Positions 8,792 to 18,448 of a DNA stretch of 64,000 nt are shown piece after piece. The DNA is taken from contig NZ_CP059067.1 in the NCBI RefSeq assembly GCF_017795745.1, positions 1,054,001-1,118,000 on the forward strand. Reading direction: 5' to 3'. Under the pieces are notes generated by a model. It searched no databases. It was not told the DNA's origin and saw nothing but the letters and a program-made list of their open reading frames with translations. Each line of letters opens with the position of its first letter. The first letter of the stretch is position 1. The stretch comes from Rhizobacter sp. AJA081-3. Lineage in GTDB: Bacteria; Pseudomonadota; Gammaproteobacteria; Burkholderiales; Burkholderiaceae_C. Both the position numbers and the translations under genes were made by a program.

Positions 8792-9325
8792 CTAGCGGTG
8801 CTGGTCGATCAGGCCCATTTCGGCGCTGGCCATGAGGGACTCGATGTCCATGAGGATGAGCATGCGTTCGGTGTCACCGTTCTTGACGGCGCCGATGCCG
8901 GTGATGAAGCCCGCGTCGACGGCGGAAGACATCTCCGGGGCGGGCTTGATGGTCTCGCGCGAGAGTTCGAGCACGTCGGAGACGGAGTCGACGACAGCGC
9001 CGACGACACGGCCCTTGACGTTCAGGACGATGACGACGGTGAAGGTGTTGTACTCGGCCGAGTCGCAGCCGAGTTTCATGCGCAGGTCGACGATCGGGAC
9101 GATGACGCCGCGCAGGTTGACCACGCCCTTGATGAAGGAGGGCGCGTTGGCGATGCGGGTGGGCTGCTCGTAGGAGCGGATCTCCTGCACGCGCAGGATG
9201 TCGATGCCGTACTCCTCCTCGCCCAGGCGGAAGGTCAGGAACTCGCCGCCGGCGTGGCCGGCCTGCGCGGCCTCGCGGGCCGCCTCGTGCTGCGCCACGT
9301 GCTGGGCGTCGGTGATCATGTCCAT
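8792..9325 (-). CDS. cheW: chemotaxis adaptor CheW (copy 1)
   Basis: A 177-aa CheW adaptor linking chemoreceptors to CheA. The SH3-like double barrel runs from about residue 30 ([18 protein letters not shown]) to 165, with the conserved [13 protein letters not shown] block. ATG at 9325 is preferred over an upstream TTG because GGAAG lies 8 bases before it. From GGEFLTF to AEMGLI it is identical in protein sequence to the next gene upstream. A near-perfect sigma-28 -10 box lies 43-50 bp upstream of the start, so this copy probably has its own promoter. Confidence 0.95.
   Translation of the reverse strand: MDMITDAQHVAQHEAAREAAQAGHAGGEFLTFRLGEEEYGIDILRVQEIRSYEQPTRIANAPSFIKGVVNLRGVIVPIVDLRMKLGCDSAEYNTFTVVIVLNVKGRVVGAVVDSVSDVLELSRETIKPAPEMSSAVDAGFITGIGAVKNGDTERMLILMDIESLMASAEMGLIDQHR
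8807..9257. repeat. direct repeat unit A1 (cheW copy 1)
   Basis: This 451-bp segment matches 9442-9892 at a constant offset of 635 bp. I find six substitutions, clustered at 9059-9110, all silent. It covers nearly the whole of cheW copy 1. Confidence 0.9.
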
Positions 9326-9367
9326 GGGCTGGTCTTCCCGCAAAAGATGAGTGTGTCCTGCATGGAC

Positions 9368-9394
9368 TTATCGGCCGGGGCGCCTCCGACTGAA
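9368..9394 (-). promoter_or_regulatory. putative sigma-28 (FliA) promoter of cheW copy 1
   Basis: On the minus strand, GCCGATAA (9375-9368) is an exact sigma-28 -10 element. The 8 bases 11 nt further upstream, TTCAGTCG (9394-9387), are a weak -35 match. The predicted start near 9361 leaves a leader of about 36 nt before the ATG at 9325. Confidence 0.55.
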
Positions 9395-9426
9395 GGCTGG
9401 CGCCCGGGCGCGCCGCCCTGCCGCTG

Positions 9427-9951
9427 TCAATGGAGCTCGGTGATCAGGCCCATTTCGGCGCTGGCCATGAGGGACTCGATGTCCATGAGGATGAGCATGC
9501 GTTCGGTGTCACCGTTCTTGACGGCGCCGATGCCGGTGATGAAGCCCGCGTCGACGGCGGAAGACATCTCCGGGGCGGGCTTGATGGTCTCGCGCGAGAG
9601 TTCGAGCACGTCGGAGACGGAGTCGACGACAGCGCCGACGACACGGCCCTTGACGTTCAGGACGATGACGACGGTGAAGGTGTTGTACTCGGCCGAATCG
9701 CAGCCCAGCTTCATGCGCAGGTCGACGATGGGCACGATGACGCCACGCAGGTTGACCACGCCCTTGATGAAGGAGGGCGCGTTGGCGATGCGGGTGGGCT
9801 GCTCGTAGGAGCGGATCTCCTGCACGCGCAGGATGTCGATGCCGTACTCCTCCTCGCCCAGGCGGAAGGTCAGGAACTCGCCGCCGGCGTGGGCCTGGGC
9901 GCGGGCGGCCTCGTGCTGGGCCACGTGCTTTGCGTCTGTGATCATGTCCAT
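9427..9951 (-). CDS. cheW: chemotaxis adaptor CheW (copy 2)
   Basis: A 174-aa CheW, same fold and role as the next gene downstream. The protein differs from copy 1 only in the N-terminal linker (QAHAGG against QAGHAGG region) and the last three residues (TELH against DQHR). The coding DNA is nearly identical, a sign of recent tandem duplication or gene conversion. It starts 37 bp after the stop of the upstream receptor gene and so is probably co-transcribed with it. Confidence 0.95.
   Translation of the reverse strand: MDMITDAKHVAQHEAARAQAHAGGEFLTFRLGEEEYGIDILRVQEIRSYEQPTRIANAPSFIKGVVNLRGVIVPIVDLRMKLGCDSAEYNTFTVVIVLNVKGRVVGAVVDSVSDVLELSRETIKPAPEMSSAVDAGFITGIGAVKNGDTERMLILMDIESLMASAEMGLITELH
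9442..9892. repeat. direct repeat unit A2 (cheW copy 2)
   Basis: Partner of the unit at 8807-9257; 451 bp, offset 635 bp, six silent differences. Confidence 0.9.
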
Positions 9952-9988
9952 GTTGAATCTCGCTGGGCTGGAGTAAAGGAGTGCGGGG

Positions 9989-11560
9989 TCAGGCCGCCGC
10001 GTGCACGCGGAACGTGCCGACCACCTGGTTCAGGCGCATGGCCTGGTCCTTGAGCGATTCGGCGGCGGCGGCGGACTGTTCGACGAGGGCGGCGTTCTGC
10101 TGCGTCATCTGGTCGAGCTGGGTGACGGCGGTGTTGACCTGGCCGATGCCGTCGCTCTGCTCGGCGGCGGCGGCGGTGATCTCGCCGATGATGTCGGAGA
10201 CACGCTGCACCGAGCCGACGATCTCGCCCATGGTCTGGCCGGCGTCGGCGACGAGCTTGGAGCCGGCCTCGACGCGCTCGACGCTGGCGCCGATCAGGCC
10301 TTTGATCTCCTTGGCGGCTTCGGCCGAGCGCTGGGCCAGGCTGCGCACCTCGGAGGCCACGACGGCGAAGCCGCGGCCCTGCTCGCCGGCACGGGCGGCT
10401 TCCACCGCGGCGTTCAGGGCGAGGATGTTGGTCTGGAAGGCGATGCCGTCGATGACGCCGATGATGTCGGCGATCTTCTTGGAGCTGGCGTTGATCTCGT
10501 CCATGGTGGAGACGACCTGCGAGACGACCGAGCCGCCGCGCTGGGCCACTTCGGCAGCGGAAGCGGCGAGCTGGTTGGCCTGGCGCGCCGAGTCGGCGCT
10601 CTGCTTGACGGTGCCGTTGAGCTGCTCGACCGAGCTGGCGGTCTGCTGCAGGTTGCTGGCGGCCTGCTCGGTGCGCGCGGAGAGATCCTGATTGCCGGAA
10701 GCGATCTCGGCACTGGCCGTGCCGATGCTCTCGCCGCTGATGCGCACCTGGCCGACCAGCGTGCGCAGGAAGTCCTGCATCTGGTTCAGGGATTCCAGCA
10801 GCGCGCTGGCTTCGTCGCGGCCTTCCACGGTGATGCGGCCCGTCAGGTCGCCCGAGGCAATGGCCTGGGCGATCTGTCGCGCATGTTCGACCGGTTGCAC
10901 GATCGAGCGCGAGTTCAGCAGCGTCAGCGGCACCACCAGCACCAGCGCGAAGCCGAGCATGGCGGCGAAGGCGTACAGCGTCGTCGTCATCGCGGCGGCG
11001 AACTCCGCCTGCCGGCCCTTGACTTCGTCGCGCACGATGGTGCCGATCTGTTCGATGTGTTTCTCGACCGCGTTCACGTGCGCCTTGGCCTTGTCCAGGC
11101 GCTTGTCGGCCACCTTGGCGGTGTCGAACGCGCCGTTCTGCACCGCGTCGAGCACGGGCTTGGACTCCACCACATAGGCCTCCAGGCTCTTGACGGCCTC
11201 GCGGGCGAACTTGTTGTCCTCGTCTTCCTCGCCTTCGAGCATCGCCTCGAACGACTTCTTCAGCGCCTGCGCCGTGGCCACCCAGGCCTCGCGGTGCTTG
11301 AGCACGGCCACGCCGTCCTCGTAGTCGATCACCATGTTTTTCTCATGGCGGCGCAGCTCGCCCACCGTGGCGCGCAATTCGCCGACGGTGGCGATCTCGT
11401 GCACCGAATGGTCCATGAACTCGCTGTTCAGCGTTTTCAGCCGGCCGCCCCCCCACAGCGCCGTCGCGCCGACCAGGATGAACAGCCCGATGACCATCAG
11501 GATGGCGCCGAGCATGCGGGTGCGGATGGTGAAGCCGCGAAGCAGGGTCTGGAGGTTCAT
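9989..11560 (-). CDS. methyl-accepting chemotaxis protein
   Basis: A 523-aa chemoreceptor of classical topology: transmembrane helix at about 13-35, a periplasmic helical domain of about 155 residues (four-helix-bundle type; [20 protein letters not shown]), a second helix at about 193-215, a HAMP domain (about 216-270) and the conserved signalling domain with tip [20 protein letters not shown]. The start at 11560 places [16 protein letters not shown] just before the first helix; the preceding in-frame bases belong to the upstream receptor gene. It ends [10 protein letters not shown] and lacks the WETF tether of its neighbour. Ligand unknown. Confidence 0.93.
   Translation of the reverse strand: MNLQTLLRGFTIRTRMLGAILMVIGLFILVGATALWGGGRLKTLNSEFMDHSVHEIATVGELRATVGELRRHEKNMVIDYEDGVAVLKHREAWVATAQALKKSFEAMLEGEEDEDNKFAREAVKSLEAYVVESKPVLDAVQNGAFDTAKVADKRLDKAKAHVNAVEKHIEQIGTIVRDEVKGRQAEFAAAMTTTLYAFAAMLGFALVLVVPLTLLNSRSIVQPVEHARQIAQAIASGDLTGRITVEGRDEASALLESLNQMQDFLRTLVGQVRISGESIGTASAEIASGNQDLSARTEQAASNLQQTASSVEQLNGTVKQSADSARQANQLAASAAEVAQRGGSVVSQVVSTMDEINASSKKIADIIGVIDGIAFQTNILALNAAVEAARAGEQGRGFAVVASEVRSLAQRSAEAAKEIKGLIGASVERVEAGSKLVADAGQTMGEIVGSVQRVSDIIGEITAAAAEQSDGIGQVNTAVTQLDQMTQQNAALVEQSAAAAESLKDQAMRLNQVVGTFRVHAAA
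10034..10628. repeat. near-identical chemoreceptor signalling-domain segment B1
   Basis: This 595-bp segment matches 11838-12432 at a constant offset of 1804 bp with only a handful of substitutions. It covers the cytoplasmic signalling region. A third, slightly more divergent copy spans about 7425-7945 in the last receptor gene. Confidence 0.85.
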
Positions 11561-11588
11561 GGGGCCGCCGTGAAAGGTGAAGGTGTGA

Positions 11589-13346
11589 TCAGAAGGTTTC
11601 CCAATCACCCGATACGGCTGCGGTGCTTGCGATGGGGTTCGGTGCCGGACGCACTGCAGCTTGCGGCGCGGCCTTCGGTGACGCGGCCTTCAGCGACGCG
11701 GGCTTTGGCTGCGCAGCTTTCGGTGTCGGCGCGATCACCCGCCCGCGGGCGACGGGCGAGTGCGCCGTCACGGTGGCTTGGGGCGGTGCCACGCCGGCGT
11801 GGCCGGCCAGGCGGAAGCTCGCCACCACCTGCGCGAGGCGCATGGCCTGGTCCTTGAGCGATTCGGCGGCGGCGGCGGACTGTTCGACGAGGGCGGCGTT
11901 CTGCTGCGTCATCTGGTCGAGCTGGGTGACGGCGGTGTTGACCTGGCCGATGCCGTCGCTCTGCTCGGCGGCGGCGGCGGTGATCTCGCCGATGATGTCG
12001 GAGACACGCTGCACCGAGCCGACGATCTCGCCCATGGTCTGGCCGGCGTCGGCGACGAGCTTGGAGCCGGCCTCGACGCGCTCGACGCTGGCGCCGATCA
12101 GGCCCTTGATCTCCTTGGCGGCTTCGGCCGAGCGCTGGGCCAGGCTGCGCACCTCGGAGGCGACGACGGCGAAGCCGCGGCCCTGCTCGCCGGCACGGGC
12201 GGCTTCGACCGCGGCGTTCAGCGCCAGGATGTTGGTCTGGAAGGCGATGCCGTCGATGACGCCGATGATGTCGGCGATCTTCTTGGAGCTGGCGTTGATC
12301 TCGTCCATGGTGGAGACCACCTGCGAGACGACGTGGCCGCCGCGCTGGGCCACTTCGGCAGCGGAAGCGGCGAGCTGGTTGGCCTGGCGCGCCGAGTCGG
12401 CGCTCTGCTTGACGGTGCCGTTGAGCTGCTCCATCGACGAGGCGGCCTGCTGCAGGTTGCTCGCCGTCTGCTCGGTGCGCGCGGAGAGATCCTGGTTGCC
12501 GGTGGCGATCTCGACGCTGGCGGTGCCGATGCTGTCGGTGCTGGTGCGCACTTGGCCGACCAGCGTGCGCAGCGATTCCTGCATGCGGCCGATGGTGCGA
12601 AGCAGGTCGCCGAGTTCATCGCCGCGCTGCGAGCTCACCGAGTGCGAGAGGTCGCCCGATGCGATCACCTCGGCGGCCTTCACCGCCTCATGGACCGGGC
12701 TGGTCACGGAACGGGCGATCGACCAGGCCATCATGCTGCCCACGGCCAGGCCCGCGAGCAGCAGCACCGAGAGGATCAGCTTGGCGCGATCGAGACCGTT
12801 CTTCACGTCCTGGCCATGCTCGGCGGCGAGACCGAGCTGGAAGTCACGGGTCGCACGCATCGAGGCGATGTACTCCTGCGCTGCAGGCAGCACCCTGCTG
12901 CTCAGCAGCGCCTCGGCGGCCAGCGGATCGGCGTTCTTGATCAGCGCCATCAGGTCCTTGCGCAGATCGACGTAGACCTTGCGCTTGTCGGCCACAGTGG
13001 CCATCAGCGCCTTGCCCTTCTCGGAAACGACGATCGCTTCGAGTTCCTTCTGGATCTCGGAGATCTTCGCCGTGGTCTCCTTCATCTGCGGGCCGAAGTA
13101 CTGCTCGACCTGTGGCTGCCCTGCCGCCTTGGCGATGGCGAGCGTCCGGGTGACGTTCAACTCGGTCAGACCGGTCCACTCGCCGACCAGGGCGGCGCGG
13201 CGGTCGTACTCTTCGGCCTCCAGGCTGTGCTTTGTGTTGAGAGACAACTGCCAGAACGCGACGGCGAACATGCCCGCCATCAGCGCCAGCAGCGCTCCGA
13301 AGCCGAGCGCCAGGCGACGGCCGATCTTGAGGTTGTTGAGGTTCAT
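11589..13346 (-). CDS. methyl-accepting chemotaxis protein with C-terminal xWETF tether
   Basis: A 585-aa chemoreceptor: helix at about 11-33, a periplasmic four-helix-bundle (4HB_MCP) domain at about 34-190, helix at about 191-212, HAMP, then the signalling domain. After it comes a 70-residue Ala/Pro/Lys-rich linker with repeated KAA-PK-AS units, ending GDWETF. The WETF end matches the NWETF pentapeptide through which CheR and CheB dock on Tar/Tsr, so this receptor may recruit the adaptation enzymes for its neighbours. No cheR or cheB lies in the window. Confidence 0.95.
   Translation of the reverse strand: MNLNNLKIGRRLALGFGALLALMAGMFAVAFWQLSLNTKHSLEAEEYDRRAALVGEWTGLTELNVTRTLAIAKAAGQPQVEQYFGPQMKETTAKISEIQKELEAIVVSEKGKALMATVADKRKVYVDLRKDLMALIKNADPLAAEALLSSRVLPAAQEYIASMRATRDFQLGLAAEHGQDVKNGLDRAKLILSVLLLAGLAVGSMMAWSIARSVTSPVHEAVKAAEVIASGDLSHSVSSQRGDELGDLLRTIGRMQESLRTLVGQVRTSTDSIGTASVEIATGNQDLSARTEQTASNLQQAASSMEQLNGTVKQSADSARQANQLAASAAEVAQRGGHVVSQVVSTMDEINASSKKIADIIGVIDGIAFQTNILALNAAVEAARAGEQGRGFAVVASEVRSLAQRSAEAAKEIKGLIGASVERVEAGSKLVADAGQTMGEIVGSVQRVSDIIGEITAAAAEQSDGIGQVNTAVTQLDQMTQQNAALVEQSAAAAESLKDQAMRLAQVVASFRLAGHAGVAPPQATVTAHSPVARGRVIAPTPKAAQPKPASLKAASPKAAPQAAVRPAPNPIASTAAVSGDWETF
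11838..12432. repeat. near-identical chemoreceptor signalling-domain segment B2
   Basis: Partner of 10034-10628; 595 bp, offset 1804 bp. Confidence 0.85.
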
Positions 13347-13372
13347 CGCGTGGCTCTTGTTGGAATGGGGTC

Positions 13373-15499
13373 TCAGTGGCGCGAACGGCGCACCAGGCTG
13401 CCGACGTCGAGGATCAGCGCGACGCGGCCGTCACCCATGATGGTGGCGCCCGAGACGTCGTCGACGCGGCGGTAGTTGGCCTCGAGGTTCTTCACCACGA
13501 CCTGCTGCTGGCCGAGCAGTTCGTCGACGAGCAGCGCGACACGCCCGCCCTCGGCTTCCACCACGACCATGATGGCGCTGACGTTCTCGAAGTCGAAGCG
13601 CGGCACGTTGAAGATGCGTTCGAGCTCGAGCACCGGCATGTACTCGTCGCGCACCTCGACCACGCGGCCCGTGCCGCCGATCGTGCGGATCATTCCCGGC
13701 TGAACCTGGAAGGACTCGACCACCGAGGACAGCGGCAGGATGTAGCACTCCTCGCCGACGCCCACGCTCATGCCGTCCATGATGGCCAGCGTCAGCGGCA
13801 GGCGCACCTTGACGCTCATGCCGTAGCCTTCGGCGGAGTCGATCTCGACGGTGCCGCCCAGGCCGAGGATGTTCTTCTTCACCACGTCCATGCCGACCCC
13901 GCGGCCGGAGACGTCGGTCACCACCTCGGCGGTCGAGAAGCCGGCGGCGAAGATCAGGCTCCAGACCTCCTGGTCGGTCATCGAGTCGGGCGCGTCGATG
14001 CCCTTCTCGCGGGCCTTCTTCAGCAGCTTCTCGCGCGACAGGCCCTTGCCGTCGTCGCGCACCTCGATGACGATCGAGCCGCCCTGGTGCGACGCGCTCA
14101 GCGTGATCGTGCCGTGCTCGGGCTTGCCCTTGGCCAGCCGCTCGGCCGGCAGTTCGATGCCATGGTCGCAGCTGTTGCGCACCAGGTGCGTCAGCGGGTC
14201 GGTGATCTTCTCGACCAGGCCCTTGTCGAGCTCGGTGGCCTCGCCGTGCGTCACGAACTCGACCTTCTTGCCGAGCTTGGCGGCCAGGTCGCGCAGCATG
14301 CGCGGGAAGCGGTTGAAGACGACCGACATCGGGATCATGCGGATCGACATCACCGATTCCTGCAGGTCCCGCGTGTTGCGCTCCAGGTCGGCCAGGCCGG
14401 CGGCCATCTGCTGGTACAGCGCCGCGTCGACGCTCTTGCTGTTCTGCGCGAGCATCGCCTGGGTGATGACGAGTTCGCCCACCAGGTTGATGAGCTGGTC
14501 GACCTTCTCGACCGACACGCGAAGCGTCGAGGCCTCGACCGCGGCAGCCGCGGGCTTCTCGACCCTGGCCGCCGGGCGGGCGACCGGCTTGGCGGCGGCC
14601 TCCGGCGCGGCCGTCGCCGCGGGTACGCCTGCACTGTTCGCCGCGGTCGAGCCGGGAGCGCCCGGCGCGTCGTCGAAGAAGCCGTAGCCGAGGTCGGCCG
14701 GTGCAGCCGGGTCTTCCTGGGGCGCGCCCGGCGCGCCCTGGTGGAAGCCGTAGCCCGGGCCCAGCGGCAGCAGGGCCACCGCCTCGCGGGCGACGTGGAA
14801 GGTGAACAGGTCCAGCAGGTCGCTCTCGCTGCTGGTGGTCGTGATCTTGAAACGGCGCATGCCGTCGCTGGACTGGCCGCCGTCGATCGGCTCGATGGTG
14901 CCCAGGTCGGTGATTTCCTTGAACAGATCGATCAGGTTGTCGGCCTGCTCGGGCTGGTCGAGCGGGCCGACACGCAGCTCCAGCTGGCGGGCCGGGTTGG
15001 CAGGCGCCGCGGCCGGGGCAGCGGGGGCTGCGGCCTGTGCGACCGGCACGGCCACGGCCAGCGGCGCCGGCGGCGCTTCGCCGGCGACCAGCGCACGGAT
15101 GTTGAACAGCAGTTCGGTGGTGTCGACCTCGGGGCCGCCCGAACCCTGGTGGCGTGCGAGCTGGGCGCGCAGCGCGTCGCCGGAGGCGAGCAGCACGTCG
15201 ACCATCGGCGCGGTGGGCTGCAGCTCGTGGCGGCGCAGCTTGTCGAGCAGCGTCTCCATCTGGTGGGTCAGCTCGGCCACGTCGTTGAAGCCGAAGGTGG
15301 CCGCGCCACCCTTGACGGAATGCGCGCAGCGGAAGATCGAGTTCAGCTCCTCGTCGTCGGCGGCCTCGATGTCGACCTCGAGCAGCAACTGCTCCATGCG
15401 GTCGAGGTTCTCGCCCGCTTCCTCGAAGAAGACCTGATAGAACTGGCTCAGGTCAATGCCGGCGCCTGCGTTCGCGCTTTCCGAATTCATCTCGGCCAT
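13373..15499 (-). CDS. cheA: chemotaxis histidine kinase CheA
   Basis: A 708-aa CheA. An Hpt domain (about 17-120) carries the phospho-accepting His60 in [11 protein letters not shown]2-like alpha/beta domain follows at about 170-245, then a long Ala/Pro linker (about 246-320) with two degenerate GYGF...APGAP units. Dimerisation runs from about 325, the ATPase domain has [12 protein letters not shown] and [11 protein letters not shown], and a CheW-like regulatory domain forms the end. GGGAG precedes the ATG by 9 bases. It phosphorylates the CheY encoded next door and is coupled to the receptors by CheW. Confidence 0.97.
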   Translation of the reverse strand: MAEMNSESANAGAGIDLSQFYQVFFEEAGENLDRMEQLLLEVDIEAADDEELNSIFRCAHSVKGGAATFGFNDVAELTHQMETLLDKLRRHELQPTAPMVDVLLASGDALRAQLARHQGSGGPEVDTTELLFNIRALVAGEAPPAPLAVAVPVAQAAAPAAPAAAPANPARQLELRVGPLDQPEQADNLIDLFKEITDLGTIEPIDGGQSSDGMRRFKITTTSSESDLLDLFTFHVAREAVALLPLGPGYGFHQGAPGAPQEDPAAPADLGYGFFDDAPGAPGSTAANSAGVPAATAAPEAAAKPVARPAARVEKPAAAAVEASTLRVSVEKVDQLINLVGELVITQAMLAQNSKSVDAALYQQMAAGLADLERNTRDLQESVMSIRMIPMSVVFNRFPRMLRDLAAKLGKKVEFVTHGEATELDKGLVEKITDPLTHLVRNSCDHGIELPAERLAKGKPEHGTITLSASHQGGSIVIEVRDDGKGLSREKLLKKAREKGIDAPDSMTDQEVWSLIFAAGFSTAEVVTDVSGRGVGMDVVKKNILGLGGTVEIDSAEGYGMSVKVRLPLTLAIMDGMSVGVGEECYILPLSSVVESFQVQPGMIRTIGGTGRVVEVRDEYMPVLELERIFNVPRFDFENVSAIMVVVEAEGGRVALLVDELLGQQQVVVKNLEANYRRVDDVSGATIMGDGRVALILDVGSLVRRSRH

Positions 15500-15539
15500 G
15501 GGGTCGTGCTCCCGGGTTTCTTGTGTGCGCGAGGAAGCC

Positions 15540-15902
15540 TCAGCGGATCACCTTCTTGATGACTTCGAGCAGCTTGGTCGGATCGAAGGGCTTGACCAGC
15601 CACCCGGTCGCGCCGGCGCTGCGGCCGGCCTGCTTCATCTGGTCGCTGGACTCGGTGGTCAGGATCAGGATCGGCGTGGCCTTGAACTTCGGGTTGTCGC
15701 GAAGCTTCTTGGTCAGGCCGATGCCGTCCAGGCGCGGCATGTTCTGGTCGGTCAGCACGAGGTCGAAATCGCGCGAGCCGGCTTTCTCCCAGGCGTCCTG
15801 CCCGTCCACCGCCTCGACCACGTTGTAGCCGGCGCTCTTGAGCGTGAAAGAGACCATCTGGCGCATCGAGGCCGAGTCGTCCACAGCGAGGATTGAATGC
15901 AT
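15540..15902 (-). CDS. cheY: chemotaxis response regulator CheY
   Basis: A 120-aa single-domain receiver. Acid pocket Asp8/Asp9, phospho-acceptor Asp52 (LTDQNMP), Thr82 and Lys104 (VKPF) are all in place. It follows the CheZ-like gene by 60 bp and precedes cheA by 40 bp, so it is the output of this pathway, acting on the flagellar switch or as a phosphate sink. Confidence 0.93.
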   Translation of the reverse strand: MHSILAVDDSASMRQMVSFTLKSAGYNVVEAVDGQDAWEKAGSRDFDLVLTDQNMPRLDGIGLTKKLRDNPKFKATPILILTTESSDQMKQAGRSAGATGWLVKPFDPTKLLEVIKKVIR

Positions 15903-15962
15903 GTCTGGCTCCAGGTAACGAGTGGATTTCGGGAAGTTGGGGGGTTTCTTGAACGGCGCCGG

Positions 15963-16424
15963 TCAGAAGAGCTCGACGGACCCGGCGTCCATCTCGTCCT
16001 GTGTGACGGGGTTGGGCCGCAGCGGGGCGCTCTCGACGACGGCCTCGCCGTCCTCGTCGTCGCCCATCGTTTCCGCGGCCAGGCGATCCGCGCAGTTGCG
16101 CAGTCGCGAATTGGTGTGGTGGATCAGCTGCGAGGCCATGTCCTGGAACTGCATCGCGGTGATCGCACCGGCCATGTGCTGCATGGCGTCGTGCAGTTCA
16201 CGCGTGTTCAGCTCGGGGTGCTGCGCCATCGCGTGCAGCAGGTGGTTGAGCTGGCCCGAGGCACCATAGAAGTGGCCCAGCAGCGCCTCGCTGGCGTCGC
16301 TGAGCAGGCGCTGCAGGCGCTCCAGGTCGTTCGAGGCCGTCATCAGGTTGTCCTGAAGGTCGGCCGCGGCCATCAGCGGCAGGGTGCTTCCCCCTCCGGG
16401 GTCTGTCGAAACGCGCTCAGGCAT
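15963..16424 (-). CDS. short CheZ-like CheY-P phosphatase
   Basis: A 153-aa helical protein. Its helix AMQFQDMASQLI (residues 90-101) matches the catalytic stretch of CheZ (AQDFQDLTGQVI), with Asp95 and Gln99 in the positions of the catalytic Asp143 and Gln147 of the E. coli enzyme. The acidic C-terminus ends QDEMDAGSVELF, close in pattern to the CheY-binding tail QDQVDDLLDSLGF of CheZ. It is about 60 residues shorter than typical CheZ, with a shortened N-terminal half. GGAG lies 5 bases before the ATG. It is first in the operon, directly before cheY. The functional call is inferred from motif and context. Confidence 0.7.
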   Translation of the reverse strand: MPERVSTDPGGGSTLPLMAAADLQDNLMTASNDLERLQRLLSDASEALLGHFYGASGQLNHLLHAMAQHPELNTRELHDAMQHMAGAITAMQFQDMASQLIHHTNSRLRNCADRLAAETMGDDEDGEAVVESAPLRPNPVTQDEMDAGSVELF

Positions 16425-16510
16425 CGTGGCTCCGCGATGTGTCAGGGTTCACCGTCCGCATGACGGCTCTGCCCAGGGGCAGGTCGGCAAAGGGCCGGGG
16501 ACTCAGGGCA

Positions 16511-16537
16511 TTTTCGGCAGCCACCACGGAATCATTA
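16511..16537 (-). promoter_or_regulatory. putative sigma-28 (FliA) promoter of the chemotaxis operon
   Basis: On the minus strand, TAATGATT (16537-16530), exactly 11 bases, and GCCGAAAA (16518-16511). Compared with the sigma-28 consensus TAAAGTTT-N11-GCCGATAA this is 6/8 and 7/8 matches with exact spacing. The start would lie near 16504, about 80 nt before the CheZ-like gene. Confidence 0.7.
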
Positions 16538-16598
16538 GGGTGATGTCGCCCGGAATTCCGGCGCATCTTCACGGGCGCAGGCGCGGCATACTTCACGC

Positions 16599-17744
16599 AT
16601 GGCGGCCCCCATCCTCGACCATGCGCTGCGCGTCCTGCACCTGGAGGATTCGCCGCTGGACCACGAACTGACCCTGGCCCACCTGCGCCGCGGCGGGCTG
16701 GAGGTGCAGGCGCTGCGCATCGACTCCGAGTCGGCCTTCCTGGCTGCGCTGGAGCAGGAATGGGACGTGGTGCTGTCCGACTTCAACCTGCCCGGCTTTT
16801 CGGGCCTGGTGGCGCTGGACCTGCTCAAGGCCAGCGGGCTGGACGTGCCCTTCATCCTGGTCTCCGGCGAGATCGGCGAGGACACCGCGGTCGAGGCGAT
16901 GCGCAACGGCGCCAGCGACTACCTGCTGAAGAACAACCTGGCGCGGCTGGTGCCGGCGCTGATGCATGCGGTGGAGGCCACCGAAACGCGCCATGCCCGC
17001 GAGCGCGCCGACCGCGAACTGGGCAAGTCCAAGCAGCGCCTGCGCGAACTCGCGCAGCACTTGCAGACGAGCATCGAGCAGGAGCGCGCGGCAATCGCCC
17101 GCGAGATCCACGACGACGTCGGCGGCTCCTTGACGGCGCTCAAGTTCGACCTGGCCTGGATCGCCCGCCACACCACCGACGAAGGGGTGCGCCTGCGCGT
17201 GAATTCCGCACTCGAGACGGTGACGCTGGCGATCGAATCGAGCAAGCGCATCATGCACAACCTGCGCCCGGCCATCCTCGAGCAGGGCCTGGTGGCGGCA
17301 CTGCAGTGGATCGCCTCGCGCTTCGAGAAGCGCACCGGCATCGCCTGCGAGCTGAGGCTGCCCACGCAGACGCCCGAGTGGCCCGCCGGCGTGCCGCTGG
17401 TGGCCTACCGCACCGCGCAGGAGGCGCTGACCAACATCACCAAGCACGCGCAGGCCTCGCGGGTGCAGATCGACCTGTCGCTGGCCGGCGGCGTGATGTC
17501 GCTGGAGATCAGCGACAACGGCCGGGGCCTGAGCCAGCAGGACCTGGCCAAGGCGCGCTCCTTCGGCATCCGCGGGCTGCACGAACGCGCCGGCACGGTG
17601 GGCGGCTGGGTCGACCTGTCCAGTGGGCCGGCCGGCACCACGCTGATACTGTCGGTCCCCTTGAACCCGATCGGGGACACGTCGCCCGCGCCCGCGCACC
17701 CGCTGCGCGAGCCGGAAGATCCTTCGCAGTGGGGCACTCTGTGA
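16599..17744 (+). CDS. receiver-histidine kinase (HisKA_3, NarX/DegS type)
   Basis: A 381-aa soluble kinase with an N-terminal receiver (Asp61 in VVLSDFNLPG; residues 11-125), a coiled coil (about 128-165), a HisKA_3 dimerisation domain with His171 in AREIHDDVGG, and a HATPase (about 260-355; EALTNITKHA, DNGRGL, GIRGLHERA). It has no membrane segment, so it must receive its signal by phosphotransfer to its own receiver or by protein contact. It overlaps the LuxR-type regulator gene by 4 bp (GTGA) and surely forms a pair with it. It is divergent from the chemotaxis operon across a 174-bp gap. Confidence 0.9.
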   Translation: MAAPILDHALRVLHLEDSPLDHELTLAHLRRGGLEVQALRIDSESAFLAALEQEWDVVLSDFNLPGFSGLVALDLLKASGLDVPFILVSGEIGEDTAVEAMRNGASDYLLKNNLARLVPALMHAVEATETRHARERADRELGKSKQRLRELAQHLQTSIEQERAAIAREIHDDVGGSLTALKFDLAWIARHTTDEGVRLRVNSALETVTLAIESSKRIMHNLRPAILEQGLVAALQWIASRFEKRTGIACELRLPTQTPEWPAGVPLVAYRTAQEALTNITKHAQASRVQIDLSLAGGVMSLEISDNGRGLSQQDLAKARSFGIRGLHERAGTVGGWVDLSSGPAGTTLILSVPLNPIGDTSPAPAHPLREPEDPSQWGTL

Positions 17745-18379
17745 TCAAAGTCATTCTTTGCGACGACCATGCGCTGATCCGCCGCGGCATCCGCGACACG
17801 CTGTCGGACGCCCCCGACATCGAGGTGATCGGCGAGGCCGGCGACTACGGCGAACTGCGCACGCTGCTGCGCAGCCACGCCTGCGACGTGCTGGTGCTCG
17901 ACATCAACCTGCCCGGCGGGCGCAGCGGGCTGGACGTGCTGCACGTGCTGAAGGACGAGGGCCTGCCGATGCGCGTGCTGGTCGTCTCGATGTACCCGGA
18001 AGACCAGTACGCCATCCGCGCACTGCGTGCCGGCGCCTTCGGCTACGTCAACAAGGGAGGCGACCCGGCACAGCTGGTCACGGCCGTGCGCACCGTCTCG
18101 CAGGGCCGCAAGTACGTGACCCCCGAGATCGCGCAGATGCTGGTCGAGAGCCTGACCACGCCGGTGGTAGAGAACTCGCACGAGAAGCTCTCCGACCGCG
18201 AGCTGCAGACACTGGTGCTGATCGCCTCGGGCAAGCGCCTGTCGGACATCGCCGAAGAGCTCAAGCTCAGCCCGAAGACGGTGAGCGTCTACCGCGCCCG
18301 TGTGCTCGAGAAGCTGTCGCTTGCGAACAACTCCGAGATGACCGTTTACGCCATCCGCAACGGCCTGGTCGGCGACTGA
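17741..18379 (+). CDS. LuxR/NarL-family response regulator
   Basis: A 212-aa regulator: receiver (phospho-acceptor Asp54 in VLDINLPGG, Lys104 region YVNKGG) and C-terminal LuxR helix-turn-helix (LSDRELQTLVLIASGKRLSD, then LSPKTVSVYRARVLEKL). The start is a GTG that overlaps the kinase stop (GTGA at 17741-17744), which implies translational coupling. Target genes unknown; the flanking GGDEF/EAL gene and chemotaxis operon are candidates by location only. Confidence 0.92.
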   Translation: MIKVILCDDHALIRRGIRDTLSDAPDIEVIGEAGDYGELRTLLRSHACDVLVLDINLPGGRSGLDVLHVLKDEGLPMRVLVVSMYPEDQYAIRALRAGAFGYVNKGGDPAQLVTAVRTVSQGRKYVTPEIAQMLVESLTTPVVENSHEKLSDRELQTLVLIASGKRLSDIAEELKLSPKTVSVYRARVLEKLSLANNSEMTVYAIRNGLVGD

Positions 18380-18448
18380 CGATGGCCGCGGCGCGGTCGG
18401 CGCCGCCGGGCTGAGGCGTGTGTCACGGCCGGGCCGGATAAGTGACGC

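Noticed and set aside
7336-13346. Mobile-element or CRISPR-like explanation for the long repeats
   Set aside because: The repeats coincide with coding domains of cheW and receptor genes. There is no transposase, inverted end or short spaced repeat.
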